Translations under genes and position numbers: made by a program
The notes under the pieces: generated by a model
The model's input: only the letters and a program-made list of their open reading frames with translations
Database searches by the model: none
What the model was told of the DNA's origin: nothing
Shown: one piece after another, positions 18,879-29,397 of the stretch
How the letters are laid out: each line of letters begins with the position of its first letter
How positions within the stretch are numbered: position 1 is the stretch's first letter
Assembly (NCBI RefSeq): GCF_001307295.1
Contig: NZ_CP012700.1
Coordinates: 1,553,001-1,617,000 of the forward strand
Source: Sphingopyxis macrogoltabida
Lineage (GTDB): Bacteria > Pseudomonadota > Alphaproteobacteria > Sphingomonadales > Sphingomonadaceae
Direction of reading: 5' to 3'
DNA: 64,000 bases

Positions 18879-19820
18879 ATGGTTGATTCATTCTCCTCGC
18901 CCGGCATCGACCTGCCGTCGCCGACCTTGTCGGCGCGCCTGCACGAACTTGCACAATATTTCGCGGCGCCCGCGATGGGCCGCCTGACCGAAGAACAACG
19001 CGCGCTGTCGCTCGGGATTGCGCGCCGGCTGGTGGCCGACGCCGCCGCCCGGCTCGACACGGGCATCGATCAGGGCGCGCTGTGGCAGGACTGGCTGCGC
19101 AGCGGATTGCCCGGCGCGGATCGCTTTGCTGTCGCCTGTTTCGCGCGGGCGGAGGAGCATCGCTGGCGCGAACAGGCGGCGCAGCGTGCGGGGTCGCTGC
19201 AGATGGCGGACGACGAAAGCGAAGGCGCCGACGGCGCGATCGAACTGCCGGTTGCCGGCGCACCGCTGTCCGAAGTCGAAAGCGCCTTTCTGGCTTTGCA
19301 GATCGCCGACCGGCGCCGTTTCGACGCGCTAGGAAATCCGGGCATTGCGGTCGCCGATCTCGACGCCGACCTCTTTCGCGCGCTGCTCCTCGATATCGCG
19401 GCCTGGCGGCTCGTACAGACGGGGAAGACCGACAGCCTCGCCGAGAGGCTGGGCGAAGCGGTACGCGCCGCGCTTGCGCGACAGGCCGAAGAAGCCGGGA
19501 TCGATCGGGCCGCACGCACCTATCACGACATTCTCGCGGCCGACGCCGCGCGTTTGCCCGAAGCGGTGACGATCGCGATTGCGCGCCACGACTGGCCGAC
19601 CGTCATCGCACTTGCGGCGGCCGCACATCGCCGCCCCTATGGCGACATGGCGCTGGCGCTGCTCGCAGCGGAGGCGGCGGCCCTCCCGTCGTTACTCGCC
19701 CCGCTGCGCGTCGATCGCACCGCGCTGGCGCCGCTTGAGGCATCGCTGTCGATGCTGGCCGATCGCGCGGTGGCCGGCGGCGTAGCCGAGGACGATTATT
19801 CGCCGGAGCGGCGCGCATGA
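18879..19820 (+). CDS. Uncharacterised all-helical protein, partner of the kinase-like gene
   Basis: A 313-residue Ala/Leu/Arg-rich protein with no signal peptide or membrane segment. It is predicted to be almost fully helical and made of repeats (e.g. LGEAVRAALARQAEEAG, EAVTIAIARHDWPTVIALAAAAH), loosely like the DUF2336 helical-repeat proteins of alphaproteobacteria. I cannot assign a function. Its stop overlaps the next gene's ATG by 4 nt, so the two products are probably made together. Confidence 0.7.
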   Translation: MVDSFSSPGIDLPSPTLSARLHELAQYFAAPAMGRLTEEQRALSLGIARRLVADAAARLDTGIDQGALWQDWLRSGLPGADRFAVACFARAEEHRWREQAAQRAGSLQMADDESEGADGAIELPVAGAPLSEVESAFLALQIADRRRFDALGNPGIAVADLDADLFRALLLDIAAWRLVQTGKTDSLAERLGEAVRAALARQAEEAGIDRAARTYHDILAADAARLPEAVTIAIARHDWPTVIALAAAAHRRPYGDMALALLAAEAAALPSLLAPLRVDRTALAPLEASLSMLADRAVAGGVAEDDYSPERRA

Positions 19821-21190
19821 GCGCGCGGGTCGTCCGCGGCCGGATCGACCGTTCGGGCGCGCTGGTCAGCGCCGACGGTCCGCTCCTGCGATTGCAGCAA
19901 CGCGCCGGCGCCGGGCTCGACAAGCCGCTGGCGCTGCCGCACCTCGCGCGGCTGGTCGCGCTCGCGCAGCGCCTACAGCGCGATATCAGCCGCCCGCTCT
20001 ATGCCGCAGACGATCACAGCGACGTCCACGCGCTCGTTCGCATCATCCCCGATGCCGATGGTGCCAGCCTCGAAATCAGCGACTGGCGGACGCGTCCGGT
20101 ATCGCACCCGCAGGCTCCGGCAATCGCCGACATCGCGCTCGCGCTGCAGGGCTGGGCATGGGAATGCGACCAGCAACTGCGGATGATCGCGCTGCGCGCC
20201 AGCGCCCAGGCGCCGCCTGTCCCTGCCGGGTGGGAAGGATGCTCGCTGTCCGAACTGTTCGAACTCCAGCCCGACGATGACGGCCATTTTCCGGTCCTGC
20301 GTGCGCTGGCGAGGCAATCGCGTTTCGATACCCAGCGCGTCCGTGCCGATGGTCCGACGTCGCGGATCGCGATGACGCTGGCGGGCGATGCGCTGTTCGA
20401 CGCGACGGGGCGGTTTACGGGATTTCGCGGCGTTGCGCAGCTCGCCGAGGCGGCGGCCGAAGTGCCGCAAACGGCGACGCTGGTGGACCCGGCTTTCGGA
20501 TCGCTGCCCTTGTCCGACCCGCAATTCGGGCGCCGGATCGATGGTGCGCTGCGCGGCCCACTCAGCCGCATCATCGCGACGGCGGAAACAATATCGGGCC
20601 AGTTCGACGGTCCGATCCGCGCCGATTATGCGCGCTATGCGGGCGATATTGCACATGCCGGGCGCCATCTGCTCGGACTCGTCGACGATCTCGCGGATCT
20701 CCAGAATATCGAACGACCGGGGTTCAAGGCGGCGGCCGACGAAATCGACCTTGGCGACCTGGCCCGGCGCGCGGTTGGCCTGCTCGGCATGAAGGCCGAG
20801 GAAAAGAGCATCCGCATCGACGCCCCGCGCGTCGATGACAAAATGCCGGCAACGGGCGAGTTCCGCCGCGTCCTGCAAGTGCTTTTGAACCTGCTCGGGA
20901 ATGCAATCCGCTATTCGCCCGACCATTCGCAGATCTGGATTCGCGTTGACCGCGATGGCGATCGGGCGATGGTCACCGTTGCCGATCAGGGGCAAGGCAT
21001 CGACGCCGACCAGCAGGCGGTGGTGTTCGAAAAGTTCGAGCGGTTGGGGCGGACCGACAGCGGCGGTTCGGGGCTCGGCCTCTATATCGCGCGCCGCCTC
21101 GCGCGGGCGATGGACGGCGAACTCACCGTCGACAGCGCGCCGGGGCAGGGCGCGCGCTTCACCTTGAGCCTGCCGGCGCGCGACGCCTGA
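19817..21190 (+). CDS. Cytosolic histidine-kinase homologue lacking the phospho-acceptor His
   Basis: A 457-residue protein without membrane segments. A PAS-like region (about 170-220, GDALFDATGRFTGFRG) precedes a DHp-like region and a HATPase domain with N box (NLLGNAIRYSP), G1 (DQGQGID) and G2 (GSGLGLYIARRLARAMDG). In the DHp region RIDGALRGPLSRIIATAE aligns with the H-box consensus SHELRTPLNAIIGFAE, placing Gly243 where the phosphorylated His should be. ATP binding looks intact but autophosphorylation at the normal site seems impossible. No response regulator is adjacent. It may be a pseudokinase that acts by binding, as DivL does in Caulobacter. Confidence 0.82.
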   Translation: MSARVVRGRIDRSGALVSADGPLLRLQQRAGAGLDKPLALPHLARLVALAQRLQRDISRPLYAADDHSDVHALVRIIPDADGASLEISDWRTRPVSHPQAPAIADIALALQGWAWECDQQLRMIALRASAQAPPVPAGWEGCSLSELFELQPDDDGHFPVLRALARQSRFDTQRVRADGPTSRIAMTLAGDALFDATGRFTGFRGVAQLAEAAAEVPQTATLVDPAFGSLPLSDPQFGRRIDGALRGPLSRIIATAETISGQFDGPIRADYARYAGDIAHAGRHLLGLVDDLADLQNIERPGFKAAADEIDLGDLARRAVGLLGMKAEEKSIRIDAPRVDDKMPATGEFRRVLQVLLNLLGNAIRYSPDHSQIWIRVDRDGDRAMVTVADQGQGIDADQQAVVFEKFERLGRTDSGGSGLGLYIARRLARAMDGELTVDSAPGQGARFTLSLPARDA

Positions 21191-21197
21191 ATCGAAA

Positions 21198-21223
21198 CGG
21201 CGGCACAGTTTCCTGTGCCGCCG
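21198..21223. terminator. Hairpin between kinase-like gene and gltA
   Basis: An 11-bp perfect stem (CGGCGGCACAG / CTGTGCCGCCG) with a TTTC loop between two convergent genes. On the minus strand it is followed by TTTCGATT, on the plus strand by no T-run. It is likely a bidirectional stop signal, weaker for the plus strand. Confidence 0.6.
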
Positions 21224-21248
21224 CTCTGCAATTTAGCAGCATCAGCGC

Positions 21249-22532
21249 TTAGCGCTTGTCGACCGGCAGATAAGCGCGTTGGGCCGGGCCGGTGTAAAGC
21301 TGACGCGGGCGGCCGATTTTCTGTGCGGGGTCCGAGATCATTTCATTCCACTGCGCGACCCAGCCGACGGTGCGGGCGAGGGCGAAGAGCGCGGTGAACA
21401 TCGTCGTCGGGAAGCCGATCGCCGACAAGATCACGCCCGAATAGAAATCGACGTTCGGGAACAGCTTCTTTTCGACGAAATAGCTGTCGTTGAGCGCCAT
21501 TTCCTCGAGCTGCAGCGCGACTTCGAAGACCGGGTCGTTGACCTTCAACGCGTCGAACACTTCGCGTACCGTCTTCTGCATCACCGTCGCGCGCGGGTCG
21601 TAATTCTTGTAGACGCGGTGGCCGAAGCCCATCAGGCGGAACGGATCGTCCTTGTCCTTGGCGCGTGCGATATATTCCGGGATGCGCTCGGGACGGCCGA
21701 TTTCGCGCAGCATGTTGAGCGCCGCTTCGTTTGCGCCGCCATGCGCCGGGCCCCAGAGGCAAGCGATGCCGGCGGCGATGCATGCGAACGGATTGGCGCC
21801 CGACGAACCCGCGAGGCGGACGGTCGAGGTCGACGCATTCTGTTCATGGTCGGCGTGGAGAATGAAAATGCGGTCGAGCGCGCGTTCGACGGCGGGCACG
21901 ACCTCATATTCCTCCGCCGGGACGCCGAAGGTCATGCGCAGGAAATTGCCGGTGTAGGAGAGCTTGTTGTCGGGATAGACGAAGGGCTGGCCGACCGAAT
22001 ATTTATACGCCATCGCCGCGATCGTCGGCATCTTGGCGATCAGCCGATGGCTGGCGATCATGCGCTGGTGCGGGTCGTGGATTTCGGTCGAGTCGTGATA
22101 AAAGGCCGACAGCGCACCGACGACGCCGCACATGATTGCCATCGGGTGCGCGTCGCGGCGGAAACCGCGATAGAAGGTCGAGAGCTGCTCGTGCAGCATC
22201 GTGTGGCGGGTGATCGTATTATCGAAATTCGTCAGTTCATCGGCGTTCGGCAATTCGCCGTTCAGCAGCAGGTAGCAGACCTCCATGAAGCTCGAATGTT
22301 CGGCGAGTTCGCCGATCGGGTAGCCGCGATGCAGGAGCACGCCTTCGTCGCCGTCGATATAGGTGATCTGCGATTCGCAGCTCGCGGTCGAGGTGAAGCC
22401 CGGGTCGTAGGTGAAGGCGCCGGTCTGGGCGTAGAATTTGCGGATATCGACGACGTCGGGTCCGACGGTGCCTGACAGGACAGGGCTGTCGACGGTCTTG
22501 TCGCCCAGCGTGATTTTTGCAGTGTCGGTCAT
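21249..22532 (-). CDS. gltA: Citrate synthase (type II)
   Basis: A 427-residue citrate synthase, the entry enzyme of the TCA cycle (oxaloacetate + acetyl-CoA). Visible are [12 protein letters not shown] and [14 protein letters not shown] (active-site His and Arg), and the N-terminal domain found in hexameric Gram-negative enzymes. Start ATG 22532. gltX ends 36 nt upstream on the same strand, so both may be read from one promoter. Confidence 0.97.
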   Translation of the reverse strand: MTDTAKITLGDKTVDSPVLSGTVGPDVVDIRKFYAQTGAFTYDPGFTSTASCESQITYIDGDEGVLLHRGYPIGELAEHSSFMEVCYLLLNGELPNADELTNFDNTITRHTMLHEQLSTFYRGFRRDAHPMAIMCGVVGALSAFYHDSTEIHDPHQRMIASHRLIAKMPTIAAMAYKYSVGQPFVYPDNKLSYTGNFLRMTFGVPAEEYEVVPAVERALDRIFILHADHEQNASTSTVRLAGSSGANPFACIAAGIACLWGPAHGGANEAALNMLREIGRPERIPEYIARAKDKDDPFRLMGFGHRVYKNYDPRATVMQKTVREVFDALKVNDPVFEVALQLEEMALNDSYFVEKKLFPNVDFYSGVILSAIGFPTTMFTALFALARTVGWVAQWNEMISDPAQKIGRPRQLYTGPAQRAYLPVDKR

Positions 22533-22568
22533 ATGTATTTCCCTGTTCTGTCGGCGGGAGTAGTGTGG

Positions 22569-24023
22569 CTACGCCCCTGCCGGAAAATGTTGCGCTGCGT
22601 CAAGCCGCGCCAGACTGACATCGCGTCCGAGCAACAGCAGCACGTCGAAAATTCCCGGGGAAACGGTCCGGCCGGTTAGTGCAGCGCGTAGGGGCTGCGC
22701 GAGTTTTCCGAGCCCCAGTCCGGCGGCTTCGGCTTCGGCGCGCACGGCGGCATCCAGCTCTTCTGTCGTCCAATTGTCCAGCTCGCGCAGCCGCTTCGTC
22801 ACAGCGGCCAGCAGGCCTTCGGGCGAGGCCCTTAGCACCTCTGCCGCCTTTTCGTCCACTGGCAACGGGTCGCCCTGGAACAAGAAAGTTGCGCCGTCGG
22901 CGATTTCGTCGATCGTTTTTGCGCGTGGTTTGAGCGAATTCATTGCGCGAACGAGCAAATCGCGCTCGGCGGTATCGAGTGCGCGGTCGATGAGCTTTTC
23001 GACGCGCGGCGCGACGAGGCCGGCCAGCCGCGCATCGTCGGCTTCGCGAAGATAATGGCCGTTGAGGTTTTCGAGCTTCTTGAAATCGAAGCGCGACGGC
23101 GAGCGGCCGACATGGTCGAGGTCGAACCATTGTACGGCCTGATCGCGGCCGATGATCTCGTCGTCGCCATGCCCCCAGCCGAGGCGGAGGAGGTAATTGT
23201 TCACCGCCTCGGGCAGATAGCCCATTTCGTCGCGATAGGCATCGACGCCGAGCGCGCCGTGGCGCTTCGACAGCTTGGCGCCGTCGGCCCCGTGGATCAG
23301 CGGAACATGGGCGTAGACGGGCTCGCGCCAGCCCATCGCGCGGATCAGTGCGAGCTGGCGGAAGGCGTTGTTGAGATGGTCGTCGCCGCGGATGACATGG
23401 GTGATGCCCATGTCGTTGTCGTCGACGACGACGCTGAGCATATAGGTCGGGGTGCCGTCGCTGCGCAGCAGGACGAAATCGTCGAGTTCGGCATTCTGGA
23501 CGGTGACTGCGCCCTGCACCTTGTCGTGGATCGTCACCTCTCCGTCCTGCGGCGCGCGCAGGCGGACGACGTGCGGGGCGGCGGGATCGCCGTCGTCGCG
23601 GTCGCGCCAAGGGCTGCGGACGCGGAAGGGCAAGCGCTTTTCCTGCGCTTCGGCGCGCATCGCGGCGAGCTCGTCCTGCGTCAGATAGCAGCGGTAGGCG
23701 TCGCCCTTTGCGAGCAATTCGGCAGCGACCTCGGCGTGGCGCGGGGCGCGGGCAAACTGGAACACCGTCTCGCCGTCCCAGTCCAGATCGAGCCACTGCA
23801 TCCCGTCGAGGATTGCGTCGATCGCGGCGTCGGTCGAACGGGCGCGGTCGGTGTCCTCGATACGGAGCAGGAATTTGCCGCCATGATGGCGCGCAAACAG
23901 CCAGTTGAAAAGCGCGGTGCGCGCGCCGCCGATATGGAGATAGCCGGTCGGCGAGGGCGCGAAGCGCGTCACGACGGCGGCGCCGGTGGCTTCGTTCGGA
24001 TCGGTCTGGTTTTCGGTTGCCAC
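22569..24023 (-). CDS. gltX: Glutamate--tRNA ligase
   Basis: A 484-residue class I aminoacyl-tRNA synthetase that charges tRNA-Glu. The HIGH motif appears in [13 protein letters not shown] and the KMSKS-type motif as AKLSKRHG. I use GTG 24023 (MATENQTD) because AGAGG is correctly placed; GTG 24038 would add five residues. Upstream of gltA on the same strand and divergent from comEC, 68 bp away. Confidence 0.93.
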   Translation of the reverse strand: MATENQTDPNEATGAAVVTRFAPSPTGYLHIGGARTALFNWLFARHHGGKFLLRIEDTDRARSTDAAIDAILDGMQWLDLDWDGETVFQFARAPRHAEVAAELLAKGDAYRCYLTQDELAAMRAEAQEKRLPFRVRSPWRDRDDGDPAAPHVVRLRAPQDGEVTIHDKVQGAVTVQNAELDDFVLLRSDGTPTYMLSVVVDDNDMGITHVIRGDDHLNNAFRQLALIRAMGWREPVYAHVPLIHGADGAKLSKRHGALGVDAYRDEMGYLPEAVNNYLLRLGWGHGDDEIIGRDQAVQWFDLDHVGRSPSRFDFKKLENLNGHYLREADDARLAGLVAPRVEKLIDRALDTAERDLLVRAMNSLKPRAKTIDEIADGATFLFQGDPLPVDEKAAEVLRASPEGLLAAVTKRLRELDNWTTEELDAAVRAEAEAAGLGLGKLAQPLRAALTGRTVSPGIFDVLLLLGRDVSLARLDAAQHFPAGA

Positions 24024-24091
24024 TACGGCCTCTTTCACTCACTCTGCCGCCCCCGGACAGGTGCGGGGACGGGGTCGGGGGAGCCCCTAGC

Positions 24092-26251
24092 ATGGCGACA
24101 AGGCAGCTTCAAACGCCGTTTGATGGCCGATGGGCGGGTGGCCGGGCGCGGCTGCTAGCGAATATCGAGGCGCGGCTGGAGGCCGAGCGCGAGCGCATCG
24201 GATTGTGGCTGCCGGTTGCGTTCGGGGCGGGGATCGCGGCGTGGTTCGCGCTTCCGGCGGCGGCGCACTGGATCGGACTGTTGTTGTCGCTCGGCGGCGG
24301 GCTGCTCGCGGGGTTGCTGATCGGCTGGCAGCGGCGGCTCGGGCGAATGCTCGCGATCGGGTGCGCGGTGATGGCGCTGGGCCTGCTCCTCGTCTGGGTG
24401 CGTGCGACATGGGTCGCGGCGCCGGTGCTGGCGCAGCCGATCACCACCGAATTTTCGATGCGGGTCGAACGGGTCGAGCCGCTGCCGGCGCGCGGACAGG
24501 TGCGTATCCTCGCGCGGCCGCAACATCGCGCCGATATGCCGCCGCGCCTCCGCCTGACATTACGCAGCGAACAGGCAGCGGGACTCGCGGGCGGTGAGCT
24601 GGTCGCGGTGCGGGCACGGCTGATGCCGCCGCCGCCTGCCAGCCTGCCGGGCGGATATGATTTCGCCCGGCGCGCCTGGTTCGACGGGATCGGTGCGGTG
24701 GGGACGGTGCTCGGCGACGTCGCCCGCGCGTCGGGGGCGGCCGAGAGCACCCCGCCGCTGCGCATGCGGCTTAGCGGACATATCCAGCAGCAGGTCGAAG
24801 GATCGGCGGGCGGCATCGCTGCGGCGCTGGTCACCGGCGATCAGGGCGCGATCAGCGAGGCGGATTCGGAAGCAATGCGGCGTAGCGGCCTCGCGCATCT
24901 GCTGTCGATCAGCGGGCTGCATGTGACCGCAGTCGTCGGCTTCACCATGTTCCTGCTTATCCGGCTGCTCGCGCTGAGCCCGCGGCTGGCGCTGCGCGGC
25001 GTCGTGCTTACGGCAGCAGCCGGGGGCGCGGCGCTAGCGGGGGTTGGCTATACATGGCTCAGCGGCGCCGAGGTGCCGACGATCCGCTCGTGCGTCGCGG
25101 CGCTGCTCGTTCTCGCAGCGTTCCTGCTGGGGCGCGAGGCGCTGACATTGCGGTTGGTCGCGGCGGGGGCGCTGATCGTGCTCGTCTGGCGGCCCGAGGC
25201 GCTCGCGGGGCCAAGCTTCCAGCTCAGCTTTGCGGCGGTCACCGCGATCATCGCGCTACACGAAAGCCCGCGGATGCGCCGCTTCCTCGAACGGCGCGAC
25301 GAACGCTGGATCGTCCACGCCGGCCGCGGTGTTGCCGGGCTGCTGATTACCGGTTTTGTTGTCGAAATCGCACTGGCGCCCATCGCCTTGTTCCATTTTC
25401 ACAAGGCGGGGCTTTACGGCGCGCTCGCCAATGTCGTCGCGATCCCGCTCACGACCTTCGTCATCATGCCCGCCGAAGCGCTGGCGTTGCTGTTCGACAG
25501 CGTCGGGCTCGGCGCGCCCTTCTGGTGGGTCGCCGAAAAGGCGCTCGCGCTGCTGATCCTGCTCGCGCACGGCGTCGCCGATGCGCCGGGCGCGGTCGCG
25601 ACCTTGCCGTCCTTTCCGCCATGGGGCTTCGCGCTCGTCGTTTTCGGCGGGTTATGGCTGCTCCTGTGGCGGACGTCGTGGCGGCTGGCTGGACTCGTGC
25701 CGCTTGTCATCGGCGTCGCTGCGCTGCTCGTGCAGCCGCGGCCCGACATCTTGGTGACCGGCGACGGGCGCCATATCGCGGTGGCGGTACCCGGCGGTAG
25801 CTATGCCCTGCTGCGCGATCGTGCGGGCGATTTCATCCGCGATTCGCTGTCCGAAGCGGCGGGAATCGATACGCCGCTGGTCGCCCTCGCTGACTTGGAG
25901 CATGTGACGTGCAACCGCGATTTCTGCCGCTGGCGGCAAGGGGAAGGCGATACGGGACGTGTCATCCTTGCCTCGCGCGGCCGCGACCGGATCGACGGCG
26001 CCGACATGGCTGAGGCCTGCGCTGCCGCCGATGTGGTCATCAGTGATCGCTGGTTGCCGCGCGAATGTGTCGCACGCTGGCTTACGATCGACCGTGACAG
26101 CCTCGCCGAAACCGGCGGGCTGGCACTCTACCTAGGCGAGGAGCCACGCGCGATCACCAGCCTGAATGCCGGTGACGCACATCCGTGGCGCCGGCCCCGG
26201 CAGGTCAGTGGTAACGACGAAGCAGTCCCGACAGGCGTCCTTGCACGATGA
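24092..26251 (+). CDS. comEC: ComEC/Rec2-family DNA uptake channel protein
   Basis: A 719-residue polytopic membrane protein. An N-terminal DUF4131-like segment precedes the competence domain with [22 protein letters not shown] and [18 protein letters not shown], the most conserved ComEC block. The C-terminal part (about 560-719) corresponds to the metallo-beta-lactamase-like region but I do not see the HxHxDH motif. In competent bacteria ComEC carries single-stranded DNA across the inner membrane; no other competence genes are here. Its last 47 nt overlap the end of lexA on the opposite strand. Confidence 0.9.
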   Translation: MATRQLQTPFDGRWAGGRARLLANIEARLEAERERIGLWLPVAFGAGIAAWFALPAAAHWIGLLLSLGGGLLAGLLIGWQRRLGRMLAIGCAVMALGLLLVWVRATWVAAPVLAQPITTEFSMRVERVEPLPARGQVRILARPQHRADMPPRLRLTLRSEQAAGLAGGELVAVRARLMPPPPASLPGGYDFARRAWFDGIGAVGTVLGDVARASGAAESTPPLRMRLSGHIQQQVEGSAGGIAAALVTGDQGAISEADSEAMRRSGLAHLLSISGLHVTAVVGFTMFLLIRLLALSPRLALRGVVLTAAAGGAALAGVGYTWLSGAEVPTIRSCVAALLVLAAFLLGREALTLRLVAAGALIVLVWRPEALAGPSFQLSFAAVTAIIALHESPRMRRFLERRDERWIVHAGRGVAGLLITGFVVEIALAPIALFHFHKAGLYGALANVVAIPLTTFVIMPAEALALLFDSVGLGAPFWWVAEKALALLILLAHGVADAPGAVATLPSFPPWGFALVVFGGLWLLLWRTSWRLAGLVPLVIGVAALLVQPRPDILVTGDGRHIAVAVPGGSYALLRDRAGDFIRDSLSEAAGIDTPLVALADLEHVTCNRDFCRWRQGEGDTGRVILASRGRDRIDGADMAEACAAADVVISDRWLPRECVARWLTIDRDSLAETGGLALYLGEEPRAITSLNAGDAHPWRRPRQVSGNDEAVPTGVLAR

Positions 26252-26882
26252 CCCGCTCGGCGGGGTAACGTTGCGGCTCATAGGCGCTGTTCGCCGGATC
26301 GAGCCGGATCATCTGGCCTTCGCGGCGGAAATATTTGAGCGTCGCATCCTGCCCGTCGACGAGCGCGACGACGATATCGCCCTCGCGTGCGGTGCTCGCC
26401 TTCTGGATCAGCGCATAGTCGCCGTCGAAAATTCCGGCTTCCACCATGGAATCGCCCGAAACCTCGAGCGCATAATGTTCGCCCGCGCCGAGCAGCGCGG
26501 CGGGAACCGCTAGATTATTGTGATCCTCGAACGCCTCGATCGGCACGCCTGCGGCGATCTTGCCATGCAGCGGCACCTCGATGATGTCGTTCGCGGCGAT
26601 CAGCCGCATCGCCGGCGGGCTCTTGCGCAACGGCACGACATTTTCACGCGTCGGCGCCGCCTTTGCCGTTTCAGGCAGCTTTACCACTTCGAGGGCGCGG
26701 GCCCGGTTGGGAAGGCGGCGCAGGAAGCCGCGTTCCTCGAGGGCGCTGATCAGTCGGTGGATGCCCGACTTGGATTTCAGTCCCAGCGCCTCCTTCATCT
26801 CCTCGAACGACGGCGAAATGCCGCTCGCGTCGAGCTTTTGCTGGATGAAGTGAAGCAGTTCATGCTGCTTGGCGGTCAACAT
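26205..26882 (-). CDS. lexA: LexA repressor
   Basis: A 225-residue SOS repressor with an N-terminal winged helix (residues 1-65), self-cleavage site A111-G112 within [10 protein letters not shown], catalytic Ser145 (SGDSM) and Lys183 (ATLKYF). RecA-stimulated cleavage de-represses DNA repair genes. A perfect LexA box lies in its own promoter. Start ATG 26882. Confidence 0.96.
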   Translation of the reverse strand: MLTAKQHELLHFIQQKLDASGISPSFEEMKEALGLKSKSGIHRLISALEERGFLRRLPNRARALEVVKLPETAKAAPTRENVVPLRKSPPAMRLIAANDIIEVPLHGKIAAGVPIEAFEDHNNLAVPAALLGAGEHYALEVSGDSMVEAGIFDGDYALIQKASTAREGDIVVALVDGQDATLKYFRREGQMIRLDPANSAYEPQRYPAERVIVQGRLSGLLRRYH

Positions 26883-26920
26883 CGATCATTCTCCGTCAGG
26901 ACCAGAACCGGACATAATGA

Positions 26921-26935
26921 GAACGATAGTGGAAC
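26921..26935. promoter_or_regulatory. LexA box (SOS operator) before lexA
   Basis: GAAC-GATAGTG-GAAC, that is, GTTC-N7-GTTC on the other strand: the alphaproteobacterial LexA consensus. It is 39 bp upstream of the lexA start and 14 bp downstream of the moeA end. A third GAAC follows after 6 bp (26942-26945). It implies autoregulation of lexA. Confidence 0.88.
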
Positions 26936-26948
26936 ATACCGGAACTTG

Positions 26949-28139
26949 TCAAGCGATGGCGATATAATCGGCGATCGCGCCCGCCGCGCGCGGGGGCGCA
27001 CCGATTTCGCGGATCAGCAACGCGTCGGCCTCGATCAGCGGGACAGTCTGGCCGCTGTCCTGGCTGTCGAACATATGGAGAGCGCCGCCGTCGACCCGTG
27101 CGCGCAGATAATCCCGGCGCGCCCCACCGGCGGCAAGCGCTGCGTCGAGCGGTGCCTGGCGGATTGCGGGGAGCGGATTTGCTGCGCCTGCAAGATGGCG
27201 GATCAACGGCAGCAGGAAGAGCGTCGCGGTGACGAAGGCCGAGCCGGGGTTGCCGGGCAGCCCGAGCAGCAGCGCCTCGCCTATCGCACCGGCGATCAGC
27301 GGTTTGCCCGGCCGCATCGCGATCTTCCAGAAATCGAGCCGGCCGCCGGCGTCGTCGAGGGCGCCGCGAACATGGTCATGGTCGCCCACGGATGCGCCGC
27401 CGACGGTGACGATGACGTCATGGTGTCGCGCCAACTCCTTGATTGCACTGGCAATCGACATTCGGTCGTCGCGCATATGGAGCGGCAGGGCGACGTCGGC
27501 GGGAACGGCGGCGAGCATCGCCGCGAGCATCGCGCCGTTGCTGTTCGGGATCTGGCCCGGCGCGAGCGTGCGGCCCGGCGCGACAAGCTCGTCACCAGTG
27601 GTCAGGATCGCGACGCGCGGCCGCGATCCGACGCGAACCTCGCCCGCGCCGCCCATGATCGCGGCGGCGATTGCGCCGGCGCCCATACGCGTTCCGGGGG
27701 CGAGCAGGCGCGTGCCGGCGGCGAAATCGCCGGCGCGTTCGCGGATATGGCGCCCCCGCGCGCCGGGGCCGTCGCCGGTTAGCGCCAGTGCCACGCCCGC
27801 TGCCGCAACATCTTCCTGGAGGATCACCGTGTCGGCACCGCCCGGAAGCATGGCGCCGGTGAAGATTCGCATCGCCTCGCCGGGGCCGACGGTCCGGTCC
27901 GGGGCAGCGCCGGCAGCGATTTCGCCGGTAATTGTCCACGGTCCCGGCATGTCGGCAAAACGGATCGCATAGCCGTCCATCGCCGACAGCGCCGCCGCAG
28001 GCTGGTCGCGCGATGCGAAGACATCTTGCGAAAGATAGCGTCCAAGCGACGCGGAAACCGCGATATTTTCTGCCGCCAAGGGGGTGCGGAGCGCGAGCAG
28101 GCGCGCCTGCGCTTCCTCGACCGGCAGCAAGCCGCTCAT
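26949..28139 (-). CDS. moeA: Molybdopterin molybdenumtransferase MoeA
   Basis: A 396-residue MoeA that inserts molybdate into adenylated molybdopterin. Motifs: [51 protein letters not shown] and [11 protein letters not shown]. The start is ATG 28139 ([11 protein letters not shown]), which overlaps the moaC stop by 4 nt. It ends the minus-strand unit that begins with the foldase and trp genes; lexA is separated by its own promoter. Confidence 0.95.
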   Translation of the reverse strand: MSGLLPVEEAQARLLALRTPLAAENIAVSASLGRYLSQDVFASRDQPAAALSAMDGYAIRFADMPGPWTITGEIAAGAAPDRTVGPGEAMRIFTGAMLPGGADTVILQEDVAAAGVALALTGDGPGARGRHIRERAGDFAAGTRLLAPGTRMGAGAIAAAIMGGAGEVRVGSRPRVAILTTGDELVAPGRTLAPGQIPNSNGAMLAAMLAAVPADVALPLHMRDDRMSIASAIKELARHHDVIVTVGGASVGDHDHVRGALDDAGGRLDFWKIAMRPGKPLIAGAIGEALLLGLPGNPGSAFVTATLFLLPLIRHLAGAANPLPAIRQAPLDAALAAGGARRDYLRARVDGGALHMFDSQDSGQTVPLIEADALLIREIGAPPRAAGAIADYIAIA

Positions 28140-28606
28140 CCGGCGCGCCAGTCGCCCGAGCGGCCACCGCTCTTTTCGAGCAGGCGGATGTCGCCGAGGG
28201 TCATCGCGCGGTCGAGCGCCTTGGCCATGTCGTAAAGGGTCAGCAGCGCCACCGATGCGGCGGTGAGCGCCTCCATCTCGACCCCCGTCGGCCCGGTCGT
28301 CGCCGCGACCGCGCGCACCGAAATGCCGTCTTCCTCCCATTCGAATTCGACGCTGACCTGTGTCAGCGCGATCGGGTGGCAAAGCGGGATGAGGTCGGCG
28401 GTGCGTTTCGCCGCCATGATGCCGGCGATGCGCGCGGTCGACAGCACGTCGCCTTTCGGCGCGTTGCCGCTGCGGATGGCATCGAGCGCCTCCGCCGACA
28501 TGGCGATACGCCCGCCTGCCACCGCGCGGCGTCCGGTTGCCGCCTTGCCGCCGACATCGACCATATGCGCCGCACCCTTTTCGTCGAGATGCGTCGGGCG
28601 GGTCAT
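28136..28606 (-). CDS. moaC: Cyclic pyranopterin monophosphate synthase MoaC
   Basis: A 156-residue MoaC that completes formation of cyclic pyranopterin monophosphate from the MoaA product. Conserved stretches are [23 protein letters not shown] and [23 protein letters not shown], with the Lys and His residues of the active site. ATG 28606 overlaps the trpC stop by 4 nt and its own stop overlaps moeA by 4 nt. moaA is not in the window. Confidence 0.96.
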   Translation of the reverse strand: MTRPTHLDEKGAAHMVDVGGKAATGRRAVAGGRIAMSAEALDAIRSGNAPKGDVLSTARIAGIMAAKRTADLIPLCHPIALTQVSVEFEWEEDGISVRAVAATTGPTGVEMEALTAASVALLTLYDMAKALDRAMTLGDIRLLEKSGGRSGDWRAG

Positions 28607-29397
28607 GCCGCCACTCCGGTGAGCAGCGCTTTCGTTGCTGCCGTGACGTCGGGCTGGCGCATCAGGCTTTCGCCGACGAGGAAGCTCCTGGCGCCGCTGG
28701 CGGCCAGCCGTTCGCAATCGGCATGGCTGGCGATGCCGCTTTCACCGACGAGCAAGGTGTCCGGCGGGACCAGTTTCGCAAGGCGTTCGGTGACGCCGAG
28801 GTCGGTTTCGAAGGTGCGGAGGTCGCGGTTGTTGACGCCGATCAGCCGCGACGTCAGCCTGCCCAAAGCACGCTCGAGTTCGGCTTCGTCATGGACTTCG
28901 ACGAGCACGTCCATGCCGCGCTCGACCGCTGCCGCCTCGATGTCCTGCATGACGCCATCATTGAGTGCGGCGACGATAATCAGGATCGCATCGGCGCCGA
29001 TCGCGCGTGCCTCGGCGACCTGCCAGGGATCGATCATGAAATCCTTGCGCAGCGCGGGCAGAGTACAGGCGGCGCGCGCGGCGACCAGATAATCCTCGTG
29101 CCCCTGAAAATAGGGCGCATCGGTCAGCACCGACAGACAGGCAGCGCCCCCGGCCCCATATTGGCGCGCATGATCCGCCGGATTAAAATCCTCCCGGATC
29201 AGTCCTTTGGATGGCGAGGCTTTCTTGATTTCAGCGATCAGGCCAAAGCCGCCGGCGTCGATTTTCGCCTGCAGCGCGGCGGCAAAACCGCGGACGGGAC
29301 CCGCGTCGATCGCATCGAGATCGGCGAGGGAGCGCACCGCGCGGCGCGCGGCGACCTCTTCGGCCTTGGTGGCAAGTATCTGGGTGAGCTTGTTCAT
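28603..29397 (-). CDS. trpC: Indole-3-glycerol phosphate synthase
   Basis: A 264-residue TIM barrel that closes the indole ring in tryptophan synthesis. Active-site blocks are [52 protein letters not shown] and VGESGI. It is monofunctional: TrpF is not fused. Overlaps trpD and moaC by ATGA junctions. Confidence 0.96.
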   Translation of the reverse strand: MNKLTQILATKAEEVAARRAVRSLADLDAIDAGPVRGFAAALQAKIDAGGFGLIAEIKKASPSKGLIREDFNPADHARQYGAGGAACLSVLTDAPYFQGHEDYLVAARAACTLPALRKDFMIDPWQVAEARAIGADAILIIVAALNDGVMQDIEAAAVERGMDVLVEVHDEAELERALGRLTSRLIGVNNRDLRTFETDLGVTERLAKLVPPDTLLVGESGIASHADCERLAASGARSFLVGESLMRQPDVTAATKALLTGVAA

